This document shows, one piece after another, positions 34,206 to 42,509 of a stretch of 64,000 nt of DNA. The translations under genes were made by a program, and so were the position numbers. The stretch lies in contig NZ_CP035310.1 of assembly GCF_004114695.1 (NCBI RefSeq), forward strand, positions 966,001-1,030,000, written 5' to 3'. The notes beneath the pieces are model-generated. The model saw only the letters and a program-made list of their open reading frames with translations, made no database searches and was not told the origin of the DNA. This stretch comes from Erythrobacter sp. HKB08. GTDB taxonomy: Bacteria; Pseudomonadota; Alphaproteobacteria; Sphingomonadales; Sphingomonadaceae. The first letter of the stretch is position 1. Every line of letters starts with the position of its first letter.

Positions 34206-34615
34206 ATCAGAATCATACCCCGATTGATCGTGAGCGTCTCCATGAGATGTTGCGGATTGCCCCGTTTCATCGATGGCTCGACCTCAAGATTCGGTCAGTT
34301 ACGCGTGATCAACTCGTGATCGAAATGCCCTGGCGTGATGAGATTGTTTCCAACCCGATGATTGGTTCGGCCCATGGAGGGGTTCTCGCGTCATTGATCG
34401 ACCTCACAGGGCTTTATACCCTGCTTGCGCACGGTGTGACCGCGAAGGCGACCGCTGATCTGAGGGTCGACTATCATCGACCGGCGACCTCTGGACCGCT
34501 GATCGCAACTGGTAAGGTGGTAAAGGCCGGAAGGCAATTCTCGGTTGCCGAGACCAGTCTCACAGGGCCCAATGGCAAGCTGCTCGCCAGCGGCAGAGGT
34601 GCCTACATATGCTAG
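34202..34615 (+). CDS. PaaI family hotdog thioesterase
   Basis: The 137-residue protein has the hotdog-fold motif NPMIGSAHGGVLASLIDLTG near residue 52, where HGG and the following acidic residue line the active site. TADLRVDYHRPATSGPLIAT follows, typical of PaaI-type acyl-CoA thioesterases. Many act on aromatic acyl-CoAs. Its ATG overlaps the hydrolase stop (ATGA) and its stop overlaps the adaptor start, so it belongs to the same transcript and may release CoA from an aromatic or toxic acyl-CoA. Confidence 0.83.
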   Translation: MNQNHTPIDRERLHEMLRIAPFHRWLDLKIRSVTRDQLVIEMPWRDEIVSNPMIGSAHGGVLASLIDLTGLYTLLAHGVTAKATADLRVDYHRPATSGPLIATGKVVKAGRQFSVAETSLTGPNGKLLASGRGAYIC

Positions 34616-35721
34616 CGCGCCGTGCTCTTGCTGGGTTGGCTGTGTTTGCGCTGACGCTTGCTGGCTGTTCAGGCGAAACTGAGGGGGGCGAGACTGCGCC
34701 AGAAGCTCAGGCAGAGCCGCGCGAAGTTACGACGGCGATGGTCGAATCCCAACCGTTCGCTGAACCAGTTAAAGCATTCGGCACGATTGCAGCCAAACAG
34801 CGCAGTGCGATTGGTGCGCTTACCGAAGGGCCAGTAGAACGAATTTTCGTCAAGGTCGGCGACAGGGTATCTCGCGGACAACCGCTTTTTCGTATCCGCC
34901 AGGCCGACTATCAGCGACGCGTAGTTGAAGCACAGGCAGCAGTCGATCTGACAAGTGCGCAAGCGATTGAGGCCGAAAGGCGTTACGAACGCGTTATGGC
35001 CCTTGCCCCAAGGGGTTTCGTTTCGAAAGCCCAAGTTGACGCAGCTGAGACGGAGCTGGCTGTAGCGCGAGCGCAGAAGGCACAGGCCCAAGCGGCCCTC
35101 GGCACCGCACAGCAGGCATTGGCCGACACAATCACGCGTGCGCCATACGATGGCGTAGTAACCGCGCGGATGGTCGATGAAGGTGTATACCTGAACAATC
35201 GCTTTTCGATGGGAGGTCAATCAGCCGCGCTGGAATTGCAAGAGCTCGGGATCGTTGCCGCCATCGTCAACGCGCCGCAGGAATATGTCGACGCGTTTCG
35301 GCGTAACATGCCAGCGCGGGTCTACATTGAAGGCTTCGAGCAGCCATTCGACAGTACCGTGTACATCATCAACGACCGGGTTGATCCTGAAAGCCGGATG
35401 GTCGAACTGCGGCTGCCGATCCGTAATCCCGATTACCGCATCAGTTCAGGGCTGGCAGTCAGAGCCGAGATCTCGGTGCCGCCAGTGCAAGCGATCGTTC
35501 TGCCCCGCGCGGCAATACTCGGCGACAGCGCTACAGCCTACGTCTTCGTGGTCGTAAACGGAAAGGCACAGCGCCGGGAAGTGGCGTTCGATAGTATCGA
35601 CCTCGATCGGGTGCGTATCCGCTCAGGGCTGGAACCGGGCGACGAGGTTATTCTCAATCCTCCGGCCACATTGCGGAATGACGAGCCGGTCAAATCAAGC
35701 AGAACCCGCGGCGCAAGCTGA
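34609..35721 (+). CDS. RND efflux periplasmic adaptor (membrane fusion protein)
   Basis: The 370-residue lipoprotein has a signal ending ALTLAGCSGE. The membrane-fusion order is visible: a lipoyl-like half (IGALTEGPVERIFVKVGDRV, GQPLFRIRQADYQRRV), a coiled-coil hairpin (EAERRYERVMALAPRGFVSK with AETELAVARAQKAQAQAAL), the second lipoyl half (DTITRAPYDGVVTARMVDEG), and beta-barrel and proximal domains. It would bridge the inner-membrane permease to an outer-membrane channel. No TolC-type gene is present on the island, so a chromosomal one must be used. Confidence 0.9.
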   Translation: MLARRALAGLAVFALTLAGCSGETEGGETAPEAQAEPREVTTAMVESQPFAEPVKAFGTIAAKQRSAIGALTEGPVERIFVKVGDRVSRGQPLFRIRQADYQRRVVEAQAAVDLTSAQAIEAERRYERVMALAPRGFVSKAQVDAAETELAVARAQKAQAQAALGTAQQALADTITRAPYDGVVTARMVDEGVYLNNRFSMGGQSAALELQELGIVAAIVNAPQEYVDAFRRNMPARVYIEGFEQPFDSTVYIINDRVDPESRMVELRLPIRNPDYRISSGLAVRAEISVPPVQAIVLPRAAILGDSATAYVFVVVNGKAQRREVAFDSIDLDRVRIRSGLEPGDEVILNPPATLRNDEPVKSSRTRGAS

Positions 35722-35722
35722 T

Positions 35723-38700
35723 ATGTGGCTTGCAGACGTTTCGATCCGGCGACCGGTATTCGCGACGATGCTGATCGCTTCGCTCGTCGTACTTGGCTTG
35801 GTCTCGTTCAACCGGCTCGGCGTCGACCTCTTTCCTGAGGTAGAGTTTCCATACGTCTCTGTAACAACCGCTCTGTCGGGCGCTTCTCCGGGCACCATGG
35901 AAACCGAAGTCACCGACGTCATAGAGGAACAGCTCAACACGATCGCCGGCTTGCGCCAGATGCGATCGATTAGCGCCGAGGGTGTAAGCATCGTCAATCT
36001 CGAGTTCGAGCTGGAGGAGGATGCCGACCTCAAGGCGCAGGAAGTACGCGACAAGATGTCGCGGCTGGCGGCCGATCTGCCGGACGATTCCGAACCGCCG
36101 GTGATCGAGAAGGTTGATCCCGATGCCGCGCCGATCCTGTCGGTTCTCCTGTCAGGCGACATGCCCATCCGCAACCTGACCACTTTTGCTGATGAGGAGG
36201 TGAAAGAGCGATTGCAGCGCGTGCCCGGCGTCGGTTCGGTCGAGCTGGTTGGCGGGCGAGAACGCGAAATGCGCATATGGCTCGATGCGGCTGCGATGCG
36301 CGCGCGCGGAGTAACGGCAGACGATGTGCTCGGCGCGATCCAACGCGAGAATGCCGAACTGCCCGGTGGTCGCCTGGTTACCGAGGGGCGCACGCGCCAG
36401 TTCGGCATCCGCACCCTTGCCGAAGCACGAACGGCGGCGGAATTTGCCGCGATACCGATCCTTTACCGGCCCAATGGACAGACTGTTCGGATCGGCGATG
36501 TAGGGCGCGTCGAAGACTCCATTGAAGACGAGGAGAGCTATGCCCAGCTCGATGGGGAACCGGGCGTTGTTCTCGAAGTCCGCAAGCAAAGCGGCGAGAA
36601 CACGGTCGCTGTGGCAGAACAGATCCGCGCAGAAATCGAAAGCATCCGGACCACCGCTCCCGAGGGCGTCAATTTCATCATCGCTCGCGACACGTCTCGC
36701 TTTATTGAACAGGCCATTGGCGACGTGCTGTTCGACCTCTTCATTGCCGTGGTGCTGGTGGTGGCAGTGACCTTCCTGTTTCTCCTTAGCTGGCGCGCAA
36801 CGGTCATCGTGCTACTTGCTATTCCGACCTCGATTGTCGCAACCTTTGTTGCCTTCGCGGCTTTCGATTTTACTGTTAACATGGTCACGTTGCTGGCGCT
36901 GACAGTCGCTATCGGCCTGTTGGTCGACGATGCCATCGTTGTGGTCGAGGCGGTCCAGAACGACGTTGATGAAGGGGGAGACGCGACCGAAGCTGCCCAC
37001 ACTGCAACCAGACGAGTGGCCTTGGCAGTGCTGGCAGGCACATTCGCGACGCTGGCGGTGTTTGTGCCGATCGCCTTCATGGAAGGAATTGTAGGTCGTT
37101 TCTTCTTTCAATACGGTCTGGCAATCGTCTTTTCGGTCAGCGTGTCGATGCTGGTCGCCTTCACGCTCACACCAGCACTATCGGCAAGGTTGCTGCGCCC
37201 CGAACATGCGGAAAGTGGCTGGCTCGGACGCGTTGAACGGTTCCATATCGGGATGCGTCAACGCTACGAAAGGCTCGTGTCCTGGGCGATCAACCGCCGT
37301 TATCTCGTGCTTGGGGGGGCGCTCGCCAGCGTGCTGATCGGCGGATTTTTTGCCGCGCTCGTTCCGAGCACCTTCATGTCCACCACGGACCGATCCGAGT
37401 TCCTCGCGACGGTCAAGCTCCCTCAGGGCACAGGGGTTTCCGAGGCGAAGAAGGCGGCAGAGCAGGTCGATGCCTCGCTGCGCCAGAATCCTGAAGTCGA
37501 ACTCGTTTTCGTGAGTGCGGGCAGCGGAATCAATCCGAAGATCAACGAACTGGATGTATATATCGGGTTGACGCCCAAGCGGTCGCGCGAGGCAACGCAG
37601 GACGACGTGATGACTTTCGCGCGGAACGAGATACTGGGAGATGTTCCGGCAGCGCGGGAGGTGTCCGTGGAGGAGGTTCCATGGGTATCGGGTGCCGGGG
37701 TCGGACAGACTGCAATTGAATTGATCATCACCGGACCGGACATCACAGCCATCAACGAATACGCGCGGTGGCTGGAGGGCGAGCTTGCCGCACGATCCGA
37801 ATTTGTCGACGTACGTTCGTCTTACGAAGGTGGCAGGCCGGAACTGCAAATCGTCCTCGACCGCGACCGGGCCGCCGATCTCGGGATTTCTGCGCGCAGC
37901 CTGGCCGCCGCATCGCGAACGCTGGTTGGCGGAAGCGATGCAGGTACGTTTGAGGCTGATGGACGTCGCTATGACATTCGCGTGCGCCTGGAGGAAAGTG
38001 GACGACAGGGGCTTGGCGATGTCGAGGTACTTCCGCTCAGAACCGGACAGGGCACTCTGGTCGATCTTGCTGCCATTGCCGATGTCGACGTTGCGCTGAG
38101 CGCTGCGGAAATTGAGCGCATCGATCGATCGCGCCAGATTTCAGTGCTCGCCAATACGGCTCCCGGTGTGGCGCTGAGCGTTGCCGTGGCTGATGTGGAA
38201 GAGTTGCTCACCGCCAATCCGCCACCTGCCGGCTTGGCGACGCGAATGGAAGGCACTGCCCGTCGCCTCGCCGAAACCAGCGAGGCCATTATCTTTGCAT
38301 TCGCACTCGCAATCGTCGCGCTCTACATTGTGCTCGCCAGCCAGTTCAACAGCTTCGGGCAACCCATTATCATCATGCTTACGGCACCACTGTCGTTCTC
38401 CGGCGCCTACTTCCTGATGTGGGCAGCGGGCCAGGAAATGAGCCTGTTCGCGCAAATCGGCATGATCGCTCTGATGGGGATTGTGATGAAAAACGGTATC
38501 TTGCTCGTCGATCTCGCCAATCGGTATTGCGAAGCTGGAAAGGATGCTGCTTCTGCAATGCGCGACGCCGCGCCAGAACGCTTACGACCCGTCCTCATGA
38601 CTGCGCTTGCTGCCGTATTCGGGATGCTGCCAGTAGCGCTGGCGCAGTCAGATGCAGCGGAGTGGCGCAATGCTATGGGTTTCATCATCATCGGCGGGCT

Positions 38701-38815
38701 AACCACTTCGACTTTCCTGACTCTGCTCGTAGTCCCGGCAGCCTACGCGGCAGCCTCGGACCTACGAAGTGTCGTGACCAATTTCAGACCCCCGTTTGTG
38801 CAGAGACCGTCGTAG
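35723..38815 (+). CDS. RND efflux permease (HAE1/AcrB-like)
   Basis: The 1,030-residue inner-membrane transporter starts MWLADVSIRRPVFATMLIAS, the standard RND N-terminus. It has two repeats of a large periplasmic loop plus a six-helix bundle. The proton-relay pair is seen in TVAIGLLVDDAIVVVEAVQN near residue 410, and GRFFFQYGLAIVFSVSVSML and MTALAAVFGMLPVALAQSDA are typical of the halves. An ATG at 35678 would add 15 residues overlapping the adaptor gene. Substrate range cannot be read from the sequence; MarR control and the hydrolase pair suggest aromatic or amphipathic toxins. Confidence 0.92.
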   Translation: MWLADVSIRRPVFATMLIASLVVLGLVSFNRLGVDLFPEVEFPYVSVTTALSGASPGTMETEVTDVIEEQLNTIAGLRQMRSISAEGVSIVNLEFELEEDADLKAQEVRDKMSRLAADLPDDSEPPVIEKVDPDAAPILSVLLSGDMPIRNLTTFADEEVKERLQRVPGVGSVELVGGREREMRIWLDAAAMRARGVTADDVLGAIQRENAELPGGRLVTEGRTRQFGIRTLAEARTAAEFAAIPILYRPNGQTVRIGDVGRVEDSIEDEESYAQLDGEPGVVLEVRKQSGENTVAVAEQIRAEIESIRTTAPEGVNFIIARDTSRFIEQAIGDVLFDLFIAVVLVVAVTFLFLLSWRATVIVLLAIPTSIVATFVAFAAFDFTVNMVTLLALTVAIGLLVDDAIVVVEAVQNDVDEGGDATEAAHTATRRVALAVLAGTFATLAVFVPIAFMEGIVGRFFFQYGLAIVFSVSVSMLVAFTLTPALSARLLRPEHAESGWLGRVERFHIGMRQRYERLVSWAINRRYLVLGGALASVLIGGFFAALVPSTFMSTTDRSEFLATVKLPQGTGVSEAKKAAEQVDASLRQNPEVELVFVSAGSGINPKINELDVYIGLTPKRSREATQDDVMTFARNEILGDVPAAREVSVEEVPWVSGAGVGQTAIELIITGPDITAINEYARWLEGELAARSEFVDVRSSYEGGRPELQIVLDRDRAADLGISARSLAAASRTLVGGSDAGTFEADGRRYDIRVRLEESGRQGLGDVEVLPLRTGQGTLVDLAAIADVDVALSAAEIERIDRSRQISVLANTAPGVALSVAVADVEELLTANPPPAGLATRMEGTARRLAETSEAIIFAFALAIVALYIVLASQFNSFGQPIIIMLTAPLSFSGAYFLMWAAGQEMSLFAQIGMIALMGIVMKNGILLVDLANRYCEAGKDAASAMRDAAPERLRPVLMTALAAVFGMLPVALAQSDAAEWRNAMGFIIIGGLTTSTFLTLLVVPAAYAAASDLRSVVTNFRPPFVQRPS

Positions 38816-39351
38816 GAAGGCGCGCTGGATTCGTCGGTAACAGTTTTTGTGATCTGCGCGCGGTCGAACAAATACTGTCCGCTTTCCACCCTCATTATGA
38901 GACGTTGGTGGTCTATTAGAATGTCCGCTATCAGGATTGCGCAGAAGCTATCTCAATGTCTTAAATGGGGTACAAATCGGAAGCACCTTCTCGGCAGGAG
39001 TGGTTGCTCACGCTCCGATTGTGGAGTGGGCAAATGCTTCCCTAGATCAGTCAGTGCATTCGACTGGCACGACCTCCGTACATTGGAACTTGACAAGCAC
39101 ACCGTACGCAGCGGTGCCGCCGAGAGTTTTTGTTAGATATCATGATGTTGGACGTCATTTTATGGGTGTGGAACTTCTAACTTGAACGTGATTTACGAAT
39201 TGGATTCGCAAGTCACTCCCAAGTCGGAGACATCCAAGCTGTTGAAACCACTGATGAACTTTTCATTTTCCTACAGGCTGGCCGTGACTTAAATTGGTCG
39301 TCGCCTTCCGAAGGGTGAGCCAGGTTCTTTGAACACAAGGAGCTTGGATAA
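38816..39351. other. AT-rich gap inside the island, no clear gene
   Basis: This 536-base stretch is clearly poorer in G+C than the neighbouring efflux gene. Only short frames under 100 codons occur, none with a convincing ribosome binding site or domain. It may hold the promoter of the small RHH/AlpA genes. Confidence 0.5.
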
Positions 39352-39681
39352 ATGAAAAGGAATCATTGTTTACAGACTTACGTTACCGCTCAAGTTGACG
39401 ACTGGATAAAGGCCAAAGCGCGTGAGCGCGGGGTAAGCTCCAGCATCGTGGTTGGCGATTGCATCCACGATGCATGGACGCGCGATATGGAGGCAGACTT
39501 ACGCACGCCTGCCACCGATCCGATGCGTCAGAATATCTTCATCACGGTCGCGCTGGATGCGTTGCTCACGTACCATCCCGAAACCGATCTGCGCGATCTA
39601 GTGGTCGATGCCTATCACCGTAGGCTCGTCCGCCTCGGCCTTGTCGCACCCCGTCCAGAGGGAGGCGACCATGGCGAATGA
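39352..39681 (+). CDS. Small island protein, possible ribbon-helix-helix DNA-binding protein
   Basis: The 109-residue protein begins MKRNHCLQTYVTAQVDDWIK then AKARERGVSSSIVVGDCIHD. A short beta-like segment followed by two helices recalls RHH or MobC-like accessory proteins, but the match is weak. A GGAGC-type ribosome binding site lies upstream. Its last codons overlap the start of the AlpA-like gene by 11 bases, so the two are co-expressed and probably involved in island regulation or mobilisation. Confidence 0.5.
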   Translation: MKRNHCLQTYVTAQVDDWIKAKARERGVSSSIVVGDCIHDAWTRDMEADLRTPATDPMRQNIFITVALDALLTYHPETDLRDLVVDAYHRRLVRLGLVAPRPEGGDHGE

Positions 39682-39919
39682 GATCGAGCAACTGTCGATG
39701 CCGTTTCTCATGGCGATTGGCGAAGATGTGTCGCGCAAAACGGACATCAAACGTGTCTTGAGGCTCAAGGAAGTGCGGCACAAGACAGGCCTTGGCCGGT
39801 CCACAATCTATCGCTGGATGGACGAAGGAAGGTTCCCCAAACCGGTCCGACTAGGAGCGCGTTCGGTCGCATGGATCGAGCACGAGATCGACGAATGGCT
39901 GATGAGCCGGAGCAAGTGA
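39671..39919 (+). CDS. AlpA family phage/island regulator
   Basis: The 82-residue protein contains VLRLKEVRHKTGLGRSTIYR followed by WMDEGRFPKPVRLGARSVAW and IEHEIDEWLMSRSK. This is the MerR-like winged helix of AlpA-family proteins, which activate integrase or excision genes in P4-type islands. The family is usually about 70-90 residues, so it is full length. The ATG has GGAGG seven bases upstream, inside the preceding gene. It lies immediately upstream of, and convergent with, the integrase gene. Confidence 0.85.
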   Translation: MANEIEQLSMPFLMAIGEDVSRKTDIKRVLRLKEVRHKTGLGRSTIYRWMDEGRFPKPVRLGARSVAWIEHEIDEWLMSRSK

Positions 39920-39934
39920 TGATGCTCCGGCTCA
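39903..39934. terminator. Hairpin spanning the alpA-type stop codon
   Basis: TGAGCCGGAGCA and TGCTCCGGCTCA form a perfect 12-bp stem with an 8-base loop that contains the AlpA stop codon. It lies between convergent alpA and integrase genes, so it may act as a bidirectional terminator, though there is no T-tract. Confidence 0.45.
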
Positions 39935-39947
39935 GCCGCAATGCGGG

Positions 39948-41108
39948 TCAGTTGAGCCTGCCATTGCTGGTGCAAAAGGCAGCCCAATCGCGCATCAGGT
40001 CGCGCCGCTTGTCAAGGTAGTTGGTACGTCGATAAGCGGCCTCAACCTTGTTTGCGACGGTGTGCGCAAGCGCGGCTTCGGCGACCTCGCCGGGGTAACT
40101 GGTTTGCTCCGCCGCCCAGTCGCGGAACGAGGACCGGAAGCCGTGCACAGTGAAGGGTAATTTGGCGTATCGGAGGATCTTGAGCAGCGTCATATCCGAC
40201 ATCGGTCGCAAGACATTGCGACCGGGAAAGATCATGTCGCTGCACTCGGCGTAGAAGGGACGGGCACGTTGCAAGACATCGATTGCAGCGTCAGTAAGCG
40301 GAACTACGTGCTCCTTACCAACCTTCATGCGCTCGGCGGGAATGGTCCAGAGCCTGTTCTTGAGGTCGATCTCGGCCCATTTTGCACCCCGCACTTCCCC
40401 TGAACGGGAAGCGCACAGGATCAGGAATTCGAGAGCGAGGCGGGCAACGGTTGTGCGCTTGTGGAGATGTTCCAAGAACGCCGGAATGTCCTTGTATGGC
40501 ATTGCAGCAAAGTGGCTATCCTGTTTGGGTTGGCGGGGAAGGGCGCGACCGAGCGAGCGCATCGGCGCTTCGGTTTCGCGCATACCATTGGCGTAGGCCC
40601 AGTCGAGAACGACCCCGATGCGTTGCTTCACGCGGCGCGCAGTCTCGGGCTTGTCCAGCCAGATTGGCAGCAGGCATTCGCGAATGACTGGACCTTCGAT
40701 GTCATCGACCAGCCGGTCACCAAGCTTTGGAAAGGCGTACTTCTCAAGTGTCGTGATCCATTGCGTCTGGTGCTTGCCATTCTTCCAGCCCGCCTTCTGT
40801 TCCTCGTGAACAGTGCGCGCCGCATTGGCAAAGGTCGGCACCACGACCTCCTGCCTCTTGCGCTCTGCGATCGGATCAATGCCGCGCTGTATGTCGCGGC
40901 GCATTTCGAATGCGTTCTCGCGCGCTTCCTTCAAGTTGACGAGCGAAAGAGAGCCGAGCCCGATATCGCGACGCCTCCCTTTGATCGTGCTGCGGAGCAC
41001 CCAGTAACCCTTGTTCTGGGCAGTTAAGACAAGCGCCAAACCGTCGCCATCTCCGTAACGTCCTGGTTCCTTGAGGTTTCGAATCTGTAGTGCGGTGAGC
41101 TTTCCCAT
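39948..41108 (-). CDS. P4-type tyrosine site-specific integrase
   Basis: The 386-residue protein starts MGKLTALQIRNLKEPGRYGD, the N-terminal DUF4102-type domain of P4-like integrases, followed by a core-binding domain. The catalytic domain shows Arg in LCASRSGEVRGAKWAE, the HxxR box in FTVHGFRSSFRDW, a His in AALAHTVANKVEAAY, and the nucleophile Tyr in AAYRRTNYLDKRRDLM. It would catalyse integration and excision at the tRNA-Ser 3' end. Upstream ATGs at 41114 and 41123 are possible; the chosen one has an AAAGG site and the canonical N-terminus. Confidence 0.93.
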   Translation of the reverse strand: MGKLTALQIRNLKEPGRYGDGDGLALVLTAQNKGYWVLRSTIKGRRRDIGLGSLSLVNLKEARENAFEMRRDIQRGIDPIAERKRQEVVVPTFANAARTVHEEQKAGWKNGKHQTQWITTLEKYAFPKLGDRLVDDIEGPVIRECLLPIWLDKPETARRVKQRIGVVLDWAYANGMRETEAPMRSLGRALPRQPKQDSHFAAMPYKDIPAFLEHLHKRTTVARLALEFLILCASRSGEVRGAKWAEIDLKNRLWTIPAERMKVGKEHVVPLTDAAIDVLQRARPFYAECSDMIFPGRNVLRPMSDMTLLKILRYAKLPFTVHGFRSSFRDWAAEQTSYPGEVAEAALAHTVANKVEAAYRRTNYLDKRRDLMRDWAAFCTSNGRLN

Positions 41109-41123
41109 ATCCATCCTTTCCAT

Positions 41124-41150
41124 TCCGCTCCCACATCTGCTCCCACAATT
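41124..41150 (+). repeat. Tandem GCTCCCACA motifs next to the integrase
   Basis: Two copies of GCTCCCACA begin at 41127 and 41139, 12 bases apart, the second extended to GCTCCCACAATT as at 32074-32085. They lie just upstream of the integrase start and about 120 bases from the right att repeat. They are plausible arm-type integrase or AlpA binding sites. Confidence 0.5.
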
Positions 41151-41270
41151 CTTCGTAGAAATAGTGGGAAGATGTAGAACATAATAAGAACATAAGAATC
41201 CAATGCAAGGCCGAAAAACTGCAGAATTCTGCGACTTTCACGGCCTTATTGGGATCTCAGGGGATGTTAT

Positions 41271-41288
41271 AGGTGGCGGAGACGGAGG
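41271..41288. repeat. Right attachment-site repeat (att), inside tRNA-Ser
   Basis: This copy of the 18-bp direct repeat comprises the 3'-terminal 15 bases of tRNA-Ser and three flanking bases. Integration here leaves the tRNA gene intact. It pairs with 31995-32012. Confidence 0.85.
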
Positions 41289-41364
41289 GATTCGAACCCT
41301 CGATACCCGGTATGGGTATGGTTCCTTAGCAGGGAACTGGTTTCAGCCACTCACCCACGTCTCC
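41274..41364 (-). tRNA. tRNA-Ser (anticodon GCU)
   Basis: The 91-base class II tRNA has acceptor GGAGACG/CGTCTCC, a D-arm with GTGGGTGAGTGGCTGAAACC, anticodon loop CTGCTAA with anticodon GCT, a long variable arm (CATACCCATACCGGGTAT region) and T-loop TTCGAAT. It ends with G discriminator and encoded CCA. It reads AGC/AGU codons. Its 3' end is the attachment site for the adjacent island and remains complete after integration. Confidence 0.96.
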
Positions 41365-41391
41365 GCATTCGCCGTAGCGATTAGGGGGCGC

Positions 41392-41420
41392 GCTATAACG
41401 GGGCGCTTGGCGGGCGGCAA
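41392..41420 (-). promoter_or_regulatory. Candidate promoter of tRNA-Ser
   Basis: On the minus strand TTGCCG and TATAGC are separated by 17 bases, about 30 bases upstream of the mature tRNA 5' end. The spacing and position fit a tRNA promoter. Confidence 0.5.
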
Positions 41421-41576
41421 GGGTGGATATCGCATCGCGGCAATTCAATCGTTTCGACCCTGTGCGGACTCGTCTGACCGTATTTTCGATTCGGCCTGCC
41501 GCGCATCCATTGCCTGTTCATGTGCAATGGATTCTCTTGGACGCGGGTTATTGTTTTGACGGATCGGGAGACGGCC

Positions 41577-42434
41577 ATGCCGTTGATTCAACTGGCACAG
41601 CAGCGTTTCGCCAAGGGTGTCGCAGGTTTCATCGCGGGTGCGCTCGCCTTTGCAGCGCCGGTCGCCGCGCAGATCGAGACGGTCGATCCGTCGGTCGCGA
41701 TCGATGGTGACCTGATGGAACAGCCGGGCGATGCGCCGGTGTACGACGCGCCGGCCAGTCCTCCGGAACAGGTGAATGCTCCGCAAACCGACACGCGCCC
41801 GTCGGTCAGCGAAGTGTTCGACGGACAGGGTGGCGCTGCCGATGGCGCTGAGGTTGCGCCCAGCTGGAGCAATCCGGTGGTCACCTCGGGTGATGCATCG
41901 GAAGCGGCGAGTCAGGCTGCAGGCGACCCCGAGGTCGCGGCTGCGCAGGATGCGACCTACAAGGAAGACGACCTGATCGGCGCGGCGCAAGGCGTGTTCG
42001 GCAAGGGTGCCGAAGGGGTCGCGCGGCTCATCCAGGACCTGCTGAAAGAGCAGGGCGAGCCCAACGCGTATATCGTCGGGCGCGAAGCGGGCGGGGCGTT
42101 CATCCTCGGTGCGCGCTACGGCTCGGGCACGCTCTATCACAAGGTCGAAGGCCAGAAGCCGGTTTACTGGACCGGTCCCTCGATCGGCTTCGATGCAGGC
42201 GCGAATGCGGGCAACACCTTCGTGCTCGTCTACAATCTCTACGACACCGAAGAGCTTTACGAGCGCTTCCCCTCGGGCGAGGGGCAGGCCTATGTCGTCG
42301 GCGGCATGACCGCGAGCTATCTGCGCAAGGGCGACACGGTGCTCATCCCGATCCGCGTAGGCGCGGGCCTCAGGCTCGGGGTCAACGCGGGCTACATGAA
42401 GTTTTCCAAGAAGCAGCGCTGGCTGCCCTTCTAG
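41577..42434 (+). CDS. EipA/DUF1134 family envelope protein
   Basis: The 285-residue protein has a signal peptide (GVAGFIAGALAFAAPVAAQ), then an acidic, Pro/Ala-rich region of about 110 residues. The DUF1134 core follows from near residue 135: GVFGKGAEGVARLIQDLLKE, AYIVGREAGGAFILGARYGS, WTGPSIGFDAGANAGNTFVL, and a terminal GLRLGVNAGYMKFSKKQRWL. In Brucella the founding member EipA is a periplasmic beta-barrel needed for envelope integrity. The long acidic linker makes this version longer than the Brucella protein. CGGGAG precedes the ATG. Confidence 0.82.
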   Translation: MPLIQLAQQRFAKGVAGFIAGALAFAAPVAAQIETVDPSVAIDGDLMEQPGDAPVYDAPASPPEQVNAPQTDTRPSVSEVFDGQGGAADGAEVAPSWSNPVVTSGDASEAASQAAGDPEVAAAQDATYKEDDLIGAAQGVFGKGAEGVARLIQDLLKEQGEPNAYIVGREAGGAFILGARYGSGTLYHKVEGQKPVYWTGPSIGFDAGANAGNTFVLVYNLYDTEELYERFPSGEGQAYVVGGMTASYLRKGDTVLIPIRVGAGLRLGVNAGYMKFSKKQRWLPF

Positions 42435-42509
42435 TCGCGAAAGAAAACCTGCCGGGAAGGCAGGCCAAATGACTTGATAGAGACGGCATCCCTGATGCAA
42501 GGGAGCGGC

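Larger units (their letters stand above)
31995..41288. mobile_element. Integrative genomic island at tRNA-Ser(GCU)
   Basis: The island runs between two direct 18-bp att repeats. Order from the left: AT-rich sequence without clear genes, a MarR regulator, a divergent four-gene efflux/hydrolase operon, another AT-rich gap, two small RHH/AlpA-like genes, and a P4-type integrase facing away from the tRNA with its start near it. The DNA is visibly AT-richer and its codon choice looser than in the flanking genes. No transfer, replication or phage structural genes are present, so it is probably a small integrative element or a decayed one, perhaps mobilised by helpers. Confidence 0.85.

Noticed and set aside
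42448..42464. A short CCTGCC/GGCAGG hairpin after the EipA-family gene
   Set aside because: Six base pairs without a T-run are expected by chance in this GC-rich DNA.
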